Shown here piece after piece: positions 19,044 to 27,891 of a DNA stretch of 64,000 nt. A model generated the notes under the pieces. The model had not been told where the DNA came from. It searched no databases and saw only the letters and a program-made list of their open reading frames with translations. Source of the stretch: Hoyosella sp. YIM 151337 (lineage in GTDB: Bacteria > Actinomycetota > Actinomycetes > Mycobacteriales > Mycobacteriaceae); contig NZ_JAPEIQ010000030.1 of the NCBI RefSeq assembly GCF_026041215.1, forward strand, positions 217,703-281,702. Reading direction: 5' to 3'. Position numbers and translations under genes: made by a program. Position 1 is the stretch's first letter. Each line of letters starts with the position of its first letter.

Positions 19044-19561
19044 TGCCACCTCCCTCGGCTCCCATGGAACAGACCTGAATAGTGCCACGATCGAACGTGG
19101 CGATGCGATGCTCAACTGTATCGCACCGATATATAGATAGCCAGTATCGCGGTAACGGCTGACTTGCCTGACTACCGTTGTGGCCGATGTGTCAGCGAGA
19201 AGCTCCACACGTCCGAGCGTGGGCCTCGCTAGTAGATGCGGTCATCGCAGAGGTGTTTGGCAACGCGGCGCGCCAGCCTAGTGGCATGCCCAATTTTGGC
19301 TGAGCGCAAACTGCTTGCGCTAATAAATAATTGCTACGCACATGCGGCAGCGGCGACGCGCCGACGTAATACGAATAATCCTGCTGCGCGAAAAATGCAC
19401 CTCAGGGCACTTTCTATTCGCTTAGCCCCCAATCGAATAACGGCCGGTGGTTTAACTGTCTGCGCTATTCCGGTATGTTGCGCACAAGTCCGGGCGAATG
19501 CTTCATTGTGTCGCCCTGACTTGTGCATGCGGAGATACACGTAACGAGATGAGGAGACCGG
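19044..19561. other. Intergenic region upstream of padR-ino1 and of the lipoprotein gene
   Basis: 518 bases between divergent genes. The padR side holds the TATCG-CAC-CGATA dyad and an AT-rich TATATAGATAG stretch. The middle (19310-19450) is locally AT-rich and shows no ORF with actinobacterial codon use. I saw no tRNA or riboswitch. Confidence 0.4.
19119..19131. promoter_or_regulatory. Candidate PadR operator / promoter region of padR-ino1
   Basis: TATCG, CAC, CGATA: perfect 5-bp arms, followed by TATAGATAG. It lies about 75 bases upstream of the padR start codon. PadR regulators usually bind such AT-flanked dyads at their own promoter. Assignment is inferred from position. Confidence 0.4.
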
Positions 19562-19996
19562 ATGAGAATAAAGAATCCCCGCGTAGTCTTTGCAGCGTGC
19601 GGCGCAGTAGCGGCTCTGGCAGTAGCAGGCTGTGGTGACGACACCGCCGGTACTAATGGCGAGCAAGACGTTTTCAATGACACCGGAGATACCCTCGGTG
19701 AAATGGGTGACACCGCTACCGAAGGAGTGGAGGGTTTCTTCGGTCAGGGCGGTGACACGACATGTGGCGAGTTTGCCGAGCAGGATCCAGAGGAGCAGCG
19801 CACGACTGTCGCCGACTACCTGCAGCAAGAGGGGCAGCAGGATCCGAGCGAAGCGGAAATCGATTCAGCGCTCCTTTCCATTGATGCCATGTGCACGCTG
19901 GAAGGTGAGGAAGATACGCCAATCAGCGAGGCCGGTGTAACTGGTGGTGACGCCGGCATGCCGGACGAAGACGGCACGGGCGGCACCGGCTACTAA
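19562..19996 (+). CDS. Acidic lipoprotein with two conserved cysteines (HdeA-like spacing)
   Basis: 144 aa. Signal peptide with lipobox VAGC (about residues 21-24). A low-complexity acidic linker (Gly/Asp/Thr) is followed by a compact segment beginning TTCGEFAEQ and ending IDAMCTLEG, with a helical DYLQQEG/SEAEIDSALL stretch between the cysteines. The Cys-to-Cys layout recalls HdeA/DUF732-type small exported proteins, but I cannot confirm that. C-terminal tail Gly/Asp-rich. GAGGAG lies upstream of ATG 19562. Confidence 0.65.
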   Translation: MRIKNPRVVFAACGAVAALAVAGCGDDTAGTNGEQDVFNDTGDTLGEMGDTATEGVEGFFGQGGDTTCGEFAEQDPEEQRTTVADYLQQEGQQDPSEAEIDSALLSIDAMCTLEGEEDTPISEAGVTGGDAGMPDEDGTGGTGY

Positions 19997-20196
19997 GCCG
20001 GCGCGGGAACGGCCAGACTGCGCTGCACTGCGCGCGCAGGCATAAGGGCGGTGGCTCGGGAGTCCGGATACTCCGGCTTTCTGGGCCACCGTCTCGCGTC
20101 AGCGATGGCACGTGTCCGGCGTCACCTGGCCGTCGCATTTTCGAATTGCGCCACCAGCCGCACTATGCGCGGAAGCTCGCACGTACTCTGGTCTAT

Positions 20197-20616
20197 GTGC
20201 GATCGCAGCGGCAGACCGTGGACTACGCGCTCCAGCGCCGCTCCGTCCTTGCTGAAGTGTTCGCCGGCCGGGTCGGAGTCGCTGAGGTGTGTGACGCCAG
20301 CCCTTACCTATTAAGGGCGGCGAAATTCCATGGGCGGCCAAGTCCTGTGGTCTGCCCGATTTGCCGTAAGGAACAGCTGACGCTCGTATCCTGGGTCTTC
20401 GGTGACCGTTTGGGAACCGTATCGGGCTCCGCGCGCAGCGAAGACGAGATCGTTCGGCTCGCACAAACGAAAGATGAGTTCACAGTGCATGTGGTGGAGG
20501 TATGTCGCACGTGCAGCTGGAATCATCTTGTGCAGTCGTACGTCCTTGGTGAAGCTCCGCCGCGGCGATCGCGATCGGCAAGGACGCGTCGCAGCGCTCG
20601 GACCGCCAGTGATTGA
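20197..20616 (+). CDS. DUF5318-family protein with zinc-ribbon cysteines
   Basis: 139 aa. It matches the conserved mycobacterial protein that precedes ponA1 (Rv0049 as I recall): QRQTVDYALQRRSVLAEVF, CDASPYLLRAAKFHG, CPICRKEQLTLVSWVFG and VEVCRTCSWNHLVQSYVLG. The two CxxC pairs (CPIC, CRTC) predict a zinc ribbon. GTG 20197 (VRSQRQ) was chosen by comparison with that family; the frame is open 17 codons further upstream. It lies 36 bases from ponA1 and is probably cotranscribed. Function unknown. Confidence 0.85.
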   Translation: MRSQRQTVDYALQRRSVLAEVFAGRVGVAEVCDASPYLLRAAKFHGRPSPVVCPICRKEQLTLVSWVFGDRLGTVSGSARSEDEIVRLAQTKDEFTVHVVEVCRTCSWNHLVQSYVLGEAPPRRSRSARTRRSARTASD

Positions 20617-20652
20617 CGGCCGAACGCTGACCGCGAGAACTGGAGTTTCATC

Positions 20653-22941
20653 GTGAGTTCGACCAGAAGTGGATCCGCTGGCAAGCGACAAGCTGGAGCG
20701 GCGACGCCTGCGAAGCGGGGACGTAAGGGCCTGATCTTGCGTCTCATCGCGGTTGCGTTCGTCGTAATGCTTGTCCTCCCCATCGGAACCTTCATGGCGT
20801 ACTACGTGGCAGCGAGTGTGCCGCGTCCCGGAGACATCCCCACAAATCAGGTGGCGACGATCTTCATGAACGACGGTGAATCCGAGCTTGCCCGGATCGT
20901 CCCGCCGGAAGGTAACCGCGTTGAGGTCACGATCGATCAGATTCCCGAGCATGTCCGAAACGCGGTGATCGCCGCCGAAGACCGCGACTTCTACACCAAC
21001 CCGGGCTTCTCGGTGACAGGTCTCGCCCGTGCAGTTCGTGACAACGTCTTAGGCCGGGACGATGCCGGCGGTGGTTCGACAATCACCCAGCAGTACGTCA
21101 AGAATGCGCTGGTTGGCGCCGACCGCACACTCGTACGCAAGATGCGTGAGTTGGTGATCTCGACGAAGATGTCGCGGGAGTGGTCGAAAGACGACATCCT
21201 GGTTGCGTATTTGAACACCATCTACTACGGGCGCAATGCGTATGGCATCGCGTCTGCGGCACAGGCCTACTTTGGCAAGCCGGTGAATGAACTCACCCCC
21301 GAAGAAGGTGCGGTACTCGCTGCGACTATTCAGCAGCCGTCACGTCTCGACCCCGCGCAGAACCCAGAAATCGCCGAGCAGCGCTGGAACTACGTCCTTG
21401 ACGGCATGGTGGAGATTGGTGCGCTAGACCCGGAGGCCCGAGCGAACGCCCAGTACCCCGCGTATCGCTCGATTGAGGAACTGGCGGAGTCCGGCGCAAC
21501 CCCTGGCCCGAACGGGCTCATCCGGTCGCGGGTGATCGATGAGCTGTATTCGCTGGGGATCACCGAGCAAACGCTGAACACCGAGGGTCTGCAGATCACC
21601 ACCACAATCGACTCGACAGCCCAGGATGGCGCGGTTCGTGCGGCGCAGAACGGCCTGTCGGGACAGCCCGATAACCTGCGGACCGCAGTGGTATCGATCG
21701 ACCCGCGAAGCGGCGCGGTCAAGGCCTACTACGGCGGTACCGACGGTGCTGGTTACGACTACGCGCAGGCACCGCTGCAGACTGGGTCGACCTTCAAAGT
21801 CTTTGGGCTGGTCGCCGCGCTGGACCAGGGCATCCCTGTGACCCAGCCGTATGACAGCAGCCCGTTGAATATGCATGGCATTACGATCCGGAACGTCGGA
21901 AACGAAAGTTGCGGGCGCTGCACCATCGCGGAAGCCCTAATGCGTTCCCTCAACACGTCGTTCTATCGGCTGATGCTCTCTCTCGATCGGGGACCGGTCG
22001 ACGTCAAGGAAGCTGCGCACAAAGCGGGTATTCCGCGCGAGATTCCCGGACTCGGTGGGGAGGCGCTGACTGAGAATGGCGCTCCACCGAACAATGGCAT
22101 CGTGCTCGGCCAGTACCAGGTTCGGCCGATTGACATGGCGTCGTCGTACGCGACGCTCGCCGCGTCCGGTGTCTATCACGATCCCCACTTCGTCGAGCGT
22201 GTCGTGACTGCTGACGGCACCGTGTTATTTGATCGCGGCAACCAGGACGGTGAGCGTCGCCTGCGGGCCGCGGTGGCTGATAATACGACGTCAGCGATGG
22301 AGCCGATCGCCGCCTACTCGAACGGAAACTCCCTCGCGGGGGGCCGCCCCTCCGCGGCGAAGACCGGTACCACCCAGCTCGGGGACACTGGTTACAACCG
22401 CGATGCGTGGATGGTGGGATATACGCCATCACTGTCGACCGCCGTGTGGGTTGGCACAAACGATGGTGACCCGCTGCTGAACGCGTGGGGCGGGCAAATC
22501 TATGGATCGGGCATTCCCTCGACAATCTGGAAGAACACCATGGATGCCGCCTTGATCAACACGGAGTGGGAGTCGTTCCCCACCCCGGAGCCGATTGGTG
22601 GTGTCGCAGGTGTGCCGGTGTACGTGCCGCCCACCGAGACCGAAGAGCCCGAGCCGACCGAGACCACCGAACCCGAAGAAACGACTGAGCCGCCGAGCAC
22701 TGCCACGATCGAGATCGCGCCGGGCCTCACCGTCGAAATCCCTATTCCCGGTGGAAACAACGGTGGGGCACCTGAGGAGCCAGGCCCAGGTGACGCCCCC
22801 GGTGACGATCCGGGCGCGGGGAATGGCGGTCCTCCTCCGGGTGCCGGCGGCGGAACCGGACCCGCAACGGGCCGCAACCCCGCGGGCCAGGGTGAAGCTA
22901 CCGCTACTCCCGAGCCTGTCGTGACAACTAGCGGCGCGTAG
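20653..22941 (+). CDS. ponA1: Bifunctional penicillin-binding protein 1A (class A)
   Basis: 762 aa. Short basic cytoplasmic tail and a transmembrane helix (about residues 27-50). The GT51 transglycosylase domain carries AAEDRDFYTNPGFSVTGLAR and GGSTITQQYVKNALV. The transpeptidase domain carries S379TFK, S432LN and K570TGT. The C-terminal ~120 residues are Thr/Glu/Pro then Gly/Pro-rich and disordered, as in mycobacterial PonA1. It polymerises and crosslinks peptidoglycan outside the membrane. GTG start at 20653. Synteny with DUF5318 upstream and GT87 downstream is that of M. tuberculosis Rv0049-Rv0051. Confidence 0.97.
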   Translation: MSSTRSGSAGKRQAGAATPAKRGRKGLILRLIAVAFVVMLVLPIGTFMAYYVAASVPRPGDIPTNQVATIFMNDGESELARIVPPEGNRVEVTIDQIPEHVRNAVIAAEDRDFYTNPGFSVTGLARAVRDNVLGRDDAGGGSTITQQYVKNALVGADRTLVRKMRELVISTKMSREWSKDDILVAYLNTIYYGRNAYGIASAAQAYFGKPVNELTPEEGAVLAATIQQPSRLDPAQNPEIAEQRWNYVLDGMVEIGALDPEARANAQYPAYRSIEELAESGATPGPNGLIRSRVIDELYSLGITEQTLNTEGLQITTTIDSTAQDGAVRAAQNGLSGQPDNLRTAVVSIDPRSGAVKAYYGGTDGAGYDYAQAPLQTGSTFKVFGLVAALDQGIPVTQPYDSSPLNMHGITIRNVGNESCGRCTIAEALMRSLNTSFYRLMLSLDRGPVDVKEAAHKAGIPREIPGLGGEALTENGAPPNNGIVLGQYQVRPIDMASSYATLAASGVYHDPHFVERVVTADGTVLFDRGNQDGERRLRAAVADNTTSAMEPIAAYSNGNSLAGGRPSAAKTGTTQLGDTGYNRDAWMVGYTPSLSTAVWVGTNDGDPLLNAWGGQIYGSGIPSTIWKNTMDAALINTEWESFPTPEPIGGVAGVPVYVPPTETEEPEPTETTEPEETTEPPSTATIEIAPGLTVEIPIPGGNNGGAPEEPGPGDAPGDDPGAGNGGPPPGAGGGTGPATGRNPAGQGEATATPEPVVTTSGA

Positions 22942-22957
22942 CGGCGGCTCTATCAGC

Positions 22958-24538
22958 GTGTCAGCCTCGCACTCAGATTCAGTCAGCTTGACCGAAGCTG
23001 AGCGTGAATTACCGAGCCGGTCCGACCCCACCGTCCGTCAGCTCAGTTCCGTCATTGGCGGCCCGGTGGGCAAGCATGCGGTGATCGGGCGGGCGCGCTT
23101 CTTCACACCGCTTCGTGTCATCCTGCTGCTCGCACTCGTCGCGGTAGCGCTCGGCTGGCTCGGCAAGGCGGCATGCATTCAGCAGTATCCAGGAGGTGCG
23201 GACGGCGCGCCTATCATCGACTGGCGTGACGGGCGCCAGTACGTGGCGATGTGCTATTCCGATACTGTCCCGCTGTACGGAGTGCATCGCCTGAACGAAT
23301 TGGCGTTTCCGTACCGCACGACCATCGAGACTGAAGCTGCCGACGGTTCCGTCAGTACCCGCTACATGGAGTACCCGGTTCTTACCGGGCTCTACCAATA
23401 CGCGGCCGCCGCGCTGGGCAGCGTGTGGTCAGAAGGAGCAAGACACGGTCTTCTCCCAGGCGCGCTGCCGGTGGTCGTGTACTTCAATGTGGTCGCGCTG
23501 GGTCTCGCGCTGTTCTGGCTGGTGACGGTATGGGCGACGGCGATGCTCGCGGGCCGGCGTGTGTGGGACGCGGCTCTGGTGGCGATTTCGCCGCTCGTTG
23601 TGGTGCACCTATTCACGAATTTCGATGCGATCGCCACGGGGTTCGCCGCTGCAGGTCTGCTCGCCTGGTCGCGGAAGAAGCCGATGCTCGCCGGGCTGCT
23701 GATCGGGTTGGGCACAGCCGCGAAGCTGTATCCGCTCTTCATCCTGGGCGCGTTGCTGGTACTGGCAGTGCGGTCGGCAACAATCCGCTCCTGGGTGCAG
23801 GCCACTGCGACAACAGTTGCGACCTGGCTGCTAGTCAACGTGCCGATCGCGTTGGTGAATTGGGACGGCTGGTACGAGTTCTTCCGCCTGAACAGCGAAC
23901 GTCACATGGATCCCGATTCAATCTACAACGTCATCCGGTCGTTTACTGGGTGGCAAGGGTTCGACGGTCCACTCGCCGCAGGTGAAAGCCCGTCAATACT
24001 GAACGTTGTGACGCTTGGGCTGTTTGCCCTGGTGTGTGTCGGGGTGGGTTACCTTGCGCTGACCGCGCCGCGCCGCCCGCGGGTGGCACAGTTGTGCTTC
24101 CTGCTCGTTGCGGGCTTCCTGTTAACGAACAAAGTGTGGAGCCCGCAATATTCGCTGTGGCTCGTCCCACTGGCGGTACTCGCACTTCCGCATGTTCGGA
24201 TTCTGCTTACGTGGATGGTGATTGACGCGCTGGTGTGGGCGCCCCGGATGATGTACTACCACGGGATCGCGAACAAGGGCCTCCCGGAGCAATGGTTTAC
24301 TGCGACGGTGGCTGTGAGGGACATCGCCGTCGTTGTTCTCTGCGTGCTGATCATCCGCCAGATTTATCGGCCGGGAGAGGATCTCGTCCGTCAGCACGGT
24401 GTCGACGATCCGGTCGGCGGGCCGCTGGCGGGACAACCCGATCGCGTGCCGAGCTGGCTGCCCCCGTTCTTGCGGCCGCGAGGTGCGCAGCGAGGAAGCG
24501 AAGGTCAGCTGTCCGCCGCGGGGCAGCCAGCAGGGTAG
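22958..24538 (+). CDS. GT87-family membrane glycosyltransferase (DUF2029)
   Basis: 526 aa, polytopic membrane protein with about ten helices. The N-terminal ~45 residues are polar. The pattern of a first extracellular loop with WRDGRQYVAMCYSDTVPLYG, then YMEYPVLTGLYQY, GLGTAAKLYPLFILGALLVL and NKVWSPQYSLWLVPL is that of the polyprenyl-phosphate-sugar-dependent GT-C enzymes of Mycobacteriales (mannosyl/arabinosyl transferases of PIM, LAM and arabinogalactan). It corresponds by position to Rv0051. GTG 22958, 16 bases after ponA1, so probably the same operon. It shares the IYN...SPQ architecture with the GT87 protein at 30975-32315. The C-terminus overlaps the convergent next gene by 34 bases. 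Confidence 0.88.
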   Translation: MSASHSDSVSLTEAERELPSRSDPTVRQLSSVIGGPVGKHAVIGRARFFTPLRVILLLALVAVALGWLGKAACIQQYPGGADGAPIIDWRDGRQYVAMCYSDTVPLYGVHRLNELAFPYRTTIETEAADGSVSTRYMEYPVLTGLYQYAAAALGSVWSEGARHGLLPGALPVVVYFNVVALGLALFWLVTVWATAMLAGRRVWDAALVAISPLVVVHLFTNFDAIATGFAAAGLLAWSRKKPMLAGLLIGLGTAAKLYPLFILGALLVLAVRSATIRSWVQATATTVATWLLVNVPIALVNWDGWYEFFRLNSERHMDPDSIYNVIRSFTGWQGFDGPLAAGESPSILNVVTLGLFALVCVGVGYLALTAPRRPRVAQLCFLLVAGFLLTNKVWSPQYSLWLVPLAVLALPHVRILLTWMVIDALVWAPRMMYYHGIANKGLPEQWFTATVAVRDIAVVVLCVLIIRQIYRPGEDLVRQHGVDDPVGGPLAGQPDRVPSWLPPFLRPRGAQRGSEGQLSAAGQPAG

Positions 24539-25416
24539 GCCGTCGGCGTGCCTTCGAGCGCGGCAATCGTCAAATGTTGCGCGACGGGATCGTAGGCGAG
24601 ACTGAACACGGGTTCAGCGGGAAGCTGGGGTGGGTCACCGAGCACCGAGTCGAGAACTCGGCGCTCCGGAGGATCGAGTGGGCACGGATCCTGGACTGCA
24701 AGAATTGTCATGTCGCGCAGATGACCACGGCTAACGCCGGGGACAGGAACCTGCCCGGCAAGATTGCGAGCGTCATTGTTGTTCAGCACCGCAACGTAAT
24801 TGGGACCCGCTGGAAGTTCGCTTGCGCTAAATTTCGCATACCAGGCGGTGATCGGGTTTGGGTCCGGCGCCAGGGGCAGGGGCAGCGCAAATCGCGGCGC
24901 GATGCTGACGATCGTGCGAACGAGAGCGGCGGCGGACGGCCAGGTGTGCAGGGTCCCCAGGGCCACAGTGGCACCCTCGTCATACCCCACAACGCTGATC
25001 CGGCCGCCGTAGACTCCCGCCATTGCCTCGATCGCATTGACGACGTACTGCGCGGCATCATCAGCCGAGGCATGAGCAGATGGGATGCGAAGGGCGCACA
25101 CCGTGTGCCCAGCTTTCACCAGTGCGGTTATCAGGTCGGGGCTCGTTATGGCGTTTGGCCGCGACACAACCAGGACCGGCTCGGGCCGGTCAACCGTTGG
25201 CGCTGATGGCTCAGCGCGGCACGCGACCGCCGCGCTGAGCACGTCACGGGGAATTGAGACGGCTGGCTCGGTTTGTGCTTCGGCGGGGGACGAGACGTGT
25301 ACAAGCAGTCCAGCAGCGATCGCCATAACCACGAGGGCGGCAATGCGCCGGCCTGCTGAGAGGCAGGACCGGCAGCGCGACACTGGAACGCTCACAGTGC
25401 CATGCATCACCGCCAA
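24505..25416 (-). CDS. Secreted alpha/beta-hydrolase-like protein with Asp in the nucleophile elbow
   Basis: 303 aa. An N-terminal segment with RCRSC is followed by a strong hydrophobic signal (about residues 25-41) ending SSPAEA. The mature region reads like a lipase-type alpha/beta hydrolase: strand PVLVVSRPNAITSPDLITAL, then GGRISVVGYDEGATVALGTL, where the usual GxSxG serine is an aspartate (GYDEG). Asp nucleophiles are known in dehalogenases and epoxide hydrolases of this fold. Alternatively the protein is a non-catalytic relative. Conserved Cys residues (AACRAE, TVCALR, DPCPLD, AGCPAA) suggest disulfides. Start uncertain between ATG 25416 and ATG 25407. Confidence 0.65.
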   Translation of the reverse strand: MAVMHGTVSVPVSRCRSCLSAGRRIAALVVMAIAAGLLVHVSSPAEAQTEPAVSIPRDVLSAAVACRAEPSAPTVDRPEPVLVVSRPNAITSPDLITALVKAGHTVCALRIPSAHASADDAAQYVVNAIEAMAGVYGGRISVVGYDEGATVALGTLHTWPSAAALVRTIVSIAPRFALPLPLAPDPNPITAWYAKFSASELPAGPNYVAVLNNNDARNLAGQVPVPGVSRGHLRDMTILAVQDPCPLDPPERRVLDSVLGDPPQLPAEPVFSLAYDPVAQHLTIAALEGTPTAYPAGCPAADS

Positions 25417-25482
25417 CCCACCTCCTTACACAAGAATGTGTCCTAGATCACATTATCACCGGTATGGAGGGTGGGGCTGGTA

Positions 25483-26436
25483 TCAGCTGGGGTGTGTACG
25501 GGCGGGACGAGGTCCCGCAGCGGCTTCGCCTTGCATAAGGAGAAAAAGGTTCGACGGGTGCTCCGCGAGGCGGCGCATGAAGTAGGGATACCACTCCGTG
25601 CCAAAGGGTACGTAGACCCTCAGCTTGGCTCCAGATTCGGCCAGCCGCGCCTGCTCATTCAGCCTGATGCCGTAGAACATCTGGTACTCGAAGTCGTTGC
25701 CGCCGCATTTCGTACGCTCCGCGAGCTGGGTTGCCGTGTTGATCAGCACCGGATCGTGAGTTGCGACCATTGGGTACGCTTCGGACGACATGAGAATCGA
25801 AAGGCAGCGCCGGTAGGATTCGCGGATCTCGTCTCGCGTGGCGTAGACCGCGGACGAGGGATGCTGGTACGCCCCTTTACATAGCCGTACCCGCGCACCG
25901 GCGTTCGCGAACTCGCGGCAGTCTGTTTCCGTCCTGTGTAAATGGGCCTGAAGGACGAGGCCAGTTTGCGGGAAGTCGCGCCGCAGTTCACGGACTATGG
26001 AGAGCGTGAGGTCGGTGGTCCCCGCACCCTCCATATCGACGGTCACGAACGTCCCTGCGGCCTCCGCGGCCGCACAAATCTCCTGCGCTGCGGCGAGCGT
26101 GGCGGGAAACGCGTCCCGGGTAAGAGCGGAACCGAGTGAGGACAGTTTGACGGACAGTTCGACGCGCCTCGAGAGCCCTTCCGCAGAGAGCTTGCCAAGC
26201 ACTTCTCTGTAGATGTCTACGGAGTCCCGAACGATGGAGTCGTCTGTTGTTAACTCTCCGAGGTGATCCAGGCTCACGCAGCGGTCCTGTGCGAGATCGC
26301 GAACGACGGGCAGCGCGTCTTCAAACGATTCGCCAGCGATAAACCGGTCGACAAGTGGCCTCGCCATCCGGCTGTTTTCGGTAAAGCGCCGGATGCCTGG
26401 TGAGTCGACGGCGGAGAGTAAAAAACGGCGGAGCAT
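25483..26436 (-). CDS. pruB: Proline dehydrogenase (FAD-dependent, single-domain)
   Basis: 317 aa, monofunctional PRODH that oxidises proline to pyrroline-5-carboxylate. TIM-barrel hallmarks: VTVDMEGAGTTDLTL, GLVLQAHLHRTETDC, RVRLCKGAYQHP, MVATHDPVLI, and the substrate-binding YGIRLNEQARL and YVPFGTEWYPYFMRRLAEHPSN near the C-terminus (the RRxxE signature is RRLAE). Length is normal for actinobacterial PruB. The partner P5C dehydrogenase gene (pruA) is not adjacent, which is unusual because the two normally lie together. The upstream region is AT-rich. Confidence 0.95.
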   Translation of the reverse strand: MLRRFLLSAVDSPGIRRFTENSRMARPLVDRFIAGESFEDALPVVRDLAQDRCVSLDHLGELTTDDSIVRDSVDIYREVLGKLSAEGLSRRVELSVKLSSLGSALTRDAFPATLAAAQEICAAAEAAGTFVTVDMEGAGTTDLTLSIVRELRRDFPQTGLVLQAHLHRTETDCREFANAGARVRLCKGAYQHPSSAVYATRDEIRESYRRCLSILMSSEAYPMVATHDPVLINTATQLAERTKCGGNDFEYQMFYGIRLNEQARLAESGAKLRVYVPFGTEWYPYFMRRLAEHPSNLFLLMQGEAAAGPRPARTHPS

Positions 26437-26767
26437 TGCAATTACCCCTGATGTATCTTGTATTCCGGTTGGCTGATATTAAATTTCTGATTCGATCCCT
26501 ATGGTATTCCTCACTGTTCTCGGGTGCAGGCCGAACGTCCCGCGATTCTTTCAGGGCGTCCGCCCGTGAGGTCGTGCACCCCGGCCGGTCACGCGGGCGA
26601 CCTTGTCGACGCAGGCGCTGAAAGCTCCCCCTGAGGTCAGCGTCGGTCATTTGTACGACAGCAGATTTGCGGGATTGTCCCCAGGCCGGCCCTGCAGTTC
26701 AATGCAGGGAGGGGTGCCAGGCGTGTGCGCTCGTACAGTGTCTGGCATCGCGGGGAGTGGGGTTGTG
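26437..26767. other. AT-rich intergenic region between pruB and a LuxR-type gene
   Basis: 331 bases between divergent genes. The first 90 bases (26437-26525) are markedly AT-rich for this genome and are a likely promoter for pruB. The rest is GC-rich and is formally open with the downstream frame from 26603, but that part has no protein-like character. No structured RNA seen. Confidence 0.35.
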
Positions 26768-27409
26768 ATGGTGGCAGTGATCCATGGCCAAGGGGGTTCG
26801 GAAGTGGTGGCCGTCGGCGGGCCTGTTGTCGCTGGGAAATGGATCGGTATCGCGGGGCGGGGCGACTTCCTTGACGACGCACTCGCCGCATTGTTGCGGG
26901 AGCGTGGTTATCAAGTAGTCGCGTTGACGCCACGGAACGGAACTCACCGGGTTGACCTGGTATTTTTCCGCGTGGTTGGGGGCGGCCGGGATGCCGATCG
27001 GTACCGCTCCCTGGTATCGCAGGCAGCCCCGGTGGTCGTGCTCGGTCCGCGAGATCCAGACATGGTGAGCACCATCCCGAACGCGGTGTGGCTGCAATAC
27101 TCGATGGACACAAATGCTGTGGTCACCACGGTAGAGCGACTCATCGGACCGGCCGATGAGGGTCCGCGCGGCCCTGCCCCGCAACTCTCGGCGCGAGAGA
27201 AGGACGCTGTTGTTGCCTACGCGATGGGAATGACGGTGCGAGAGGTCGCCACCGAACTGGGTGTCGCTCCGACGACCGTGTCGACACACCTGGACCGTGC
27301 GCGTGCCAAGTACATAGCCGCTGGCCGGCCCGCAGATGGAAAGATCGGTTTGCTGCGGTGCGCGCTGGAGGACGGGCTAATCCCGTGCCCCTGCCGCAGC
27401 CGATGGTAG
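26768..27409 (+). CDS. LuxR-type regulator with a receiver-like domain lacking the phospho-Asp
   Basis: 213 aa. Residues ~24-130 have the alternating pattern of a response-regulator receiver, but the strand that should end in the phospho-accepting Asp reads VDLVFFRV. A LuxR/FixJ HTH follows (LSAREKDAVVAYAMGMTVRE, then GVAPTTVSTHLDRARAKY), and a C-terminal extension AAGRPADGKIGLLRCALEDGLI. That extension also ends the two other regulators of this cluster (27410-27856 and 30203-30919). ATG 26768 has GGGGAG upstream; a longer frame from 26603 has none. It is convergent with the next regulator, with no gap between stops. Confidence 0.75.
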   Translation: MVAVIHGQGGSEVVAVGGPVVAGKWIGIAGRGDFLDDALAALLRERGYQVVALTPRNGTHRVDLVFFRVVGGGRDADRYRSLVSQAAPVVVLGPRDPDMVSTIPNAVWLQYSMDTNAVVTTVERLIGPADEGPRGPAPQLSAREKDAVVAYAMGMTVREVATELGVAPTTVSTHLDRARAKYIAAGRPADGKIGLLRCALEDGLIPCPCRSRW

Positions 27410-27856
27410 TTACAGTTCGTCGAGGTCGATCAGGCCGTCTTGGAGAGCCCGCGCAACCAGAGCTGCCTTGGTGGGCGCGGCACGGCCAACCGCAGCGTAC
27501 TTCGAGCGCACACGTGACAGATGTGTGTTCACGGTGCCGAGTGACACAGCCAGGTTCGCGGCCACTGTCGTCTTCGAGTCGCTCGCAAACCATGCGCGCA
27601 GGACTTCGACCTCGCGAGGCGACAAAGCTGGGCGCTTATGACTCGGACGCACGAGGTCTACGAGTGCCAGGTGCCGCGGATGGCCAGGGGCAGCACGCTT
27701 CCACACGGGAGCATGGTGCGCGGGTGATGAGGGAGTCATCGTCATCCTCACTTCACTGGTGTCAGCCGAGCCGGAAGAGACAGACGCATCACTCCCGATG
27801 ATGTCGACCTTAAGTGAGGGTTGATCCGCAGGAAATCCCCCAATTTTGGTGCCCAT
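27410..27856 (-). CDS. HTH-only LuxR-type regulator
   Basis: 148 aa or, from ATG 27739, 109 aa. No receiver domain: the N-terminal part is low-complexity and Ser-rich. The LuxR HTH is LSPREVEVLRAWFASDSKTT followed by NLAVSLGTVNTHLSRVRSKY, then the shared tail AAVGRAAPTKAALVARALQDGLI. The internal start at 27739 has GTGAGG seven bases upstream and is more credible than 27856, which has no ribosome-binding site. It probably acts as a stand-alone DNA-binding protein controlled by abundance or by a partner. Next to it on the same strand are a kinase-like protein and a histidine kinase. Confidence 0.7.
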   Translation of the reverse strand: MGTKIGGFPADQPSLKVDIIGSDASVSSGSADTSEVRMTMTPSSPAHHAPVWKRAAPGHPRHLALVDLVRPSHKRPALSPREVEVLRAWFASDSKTTVAANLAVSLGTVNTHLSRVRSKYAAVGRAAPTKAALVARALQDGLIDLDEL

Positions 27857-27891
27857 AGAACTAGGGGCGGACTGGAATACCGATATGCGGG

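Noticed and set aside
19209..19510. tRNA or riboswitch in the AT-rich gap upstream of the lipoprotein gene
   Set aside because: No cloverleaf, no CCA-like acceptor and no conserved riboswitch core could be found by eye.
20899..22941. Long antisense frames inside ponA1, leuS, emb and the maturase gene
   Set aside because: They are shadows caused by high third-position GC; the sense strands carry complete family motifs.
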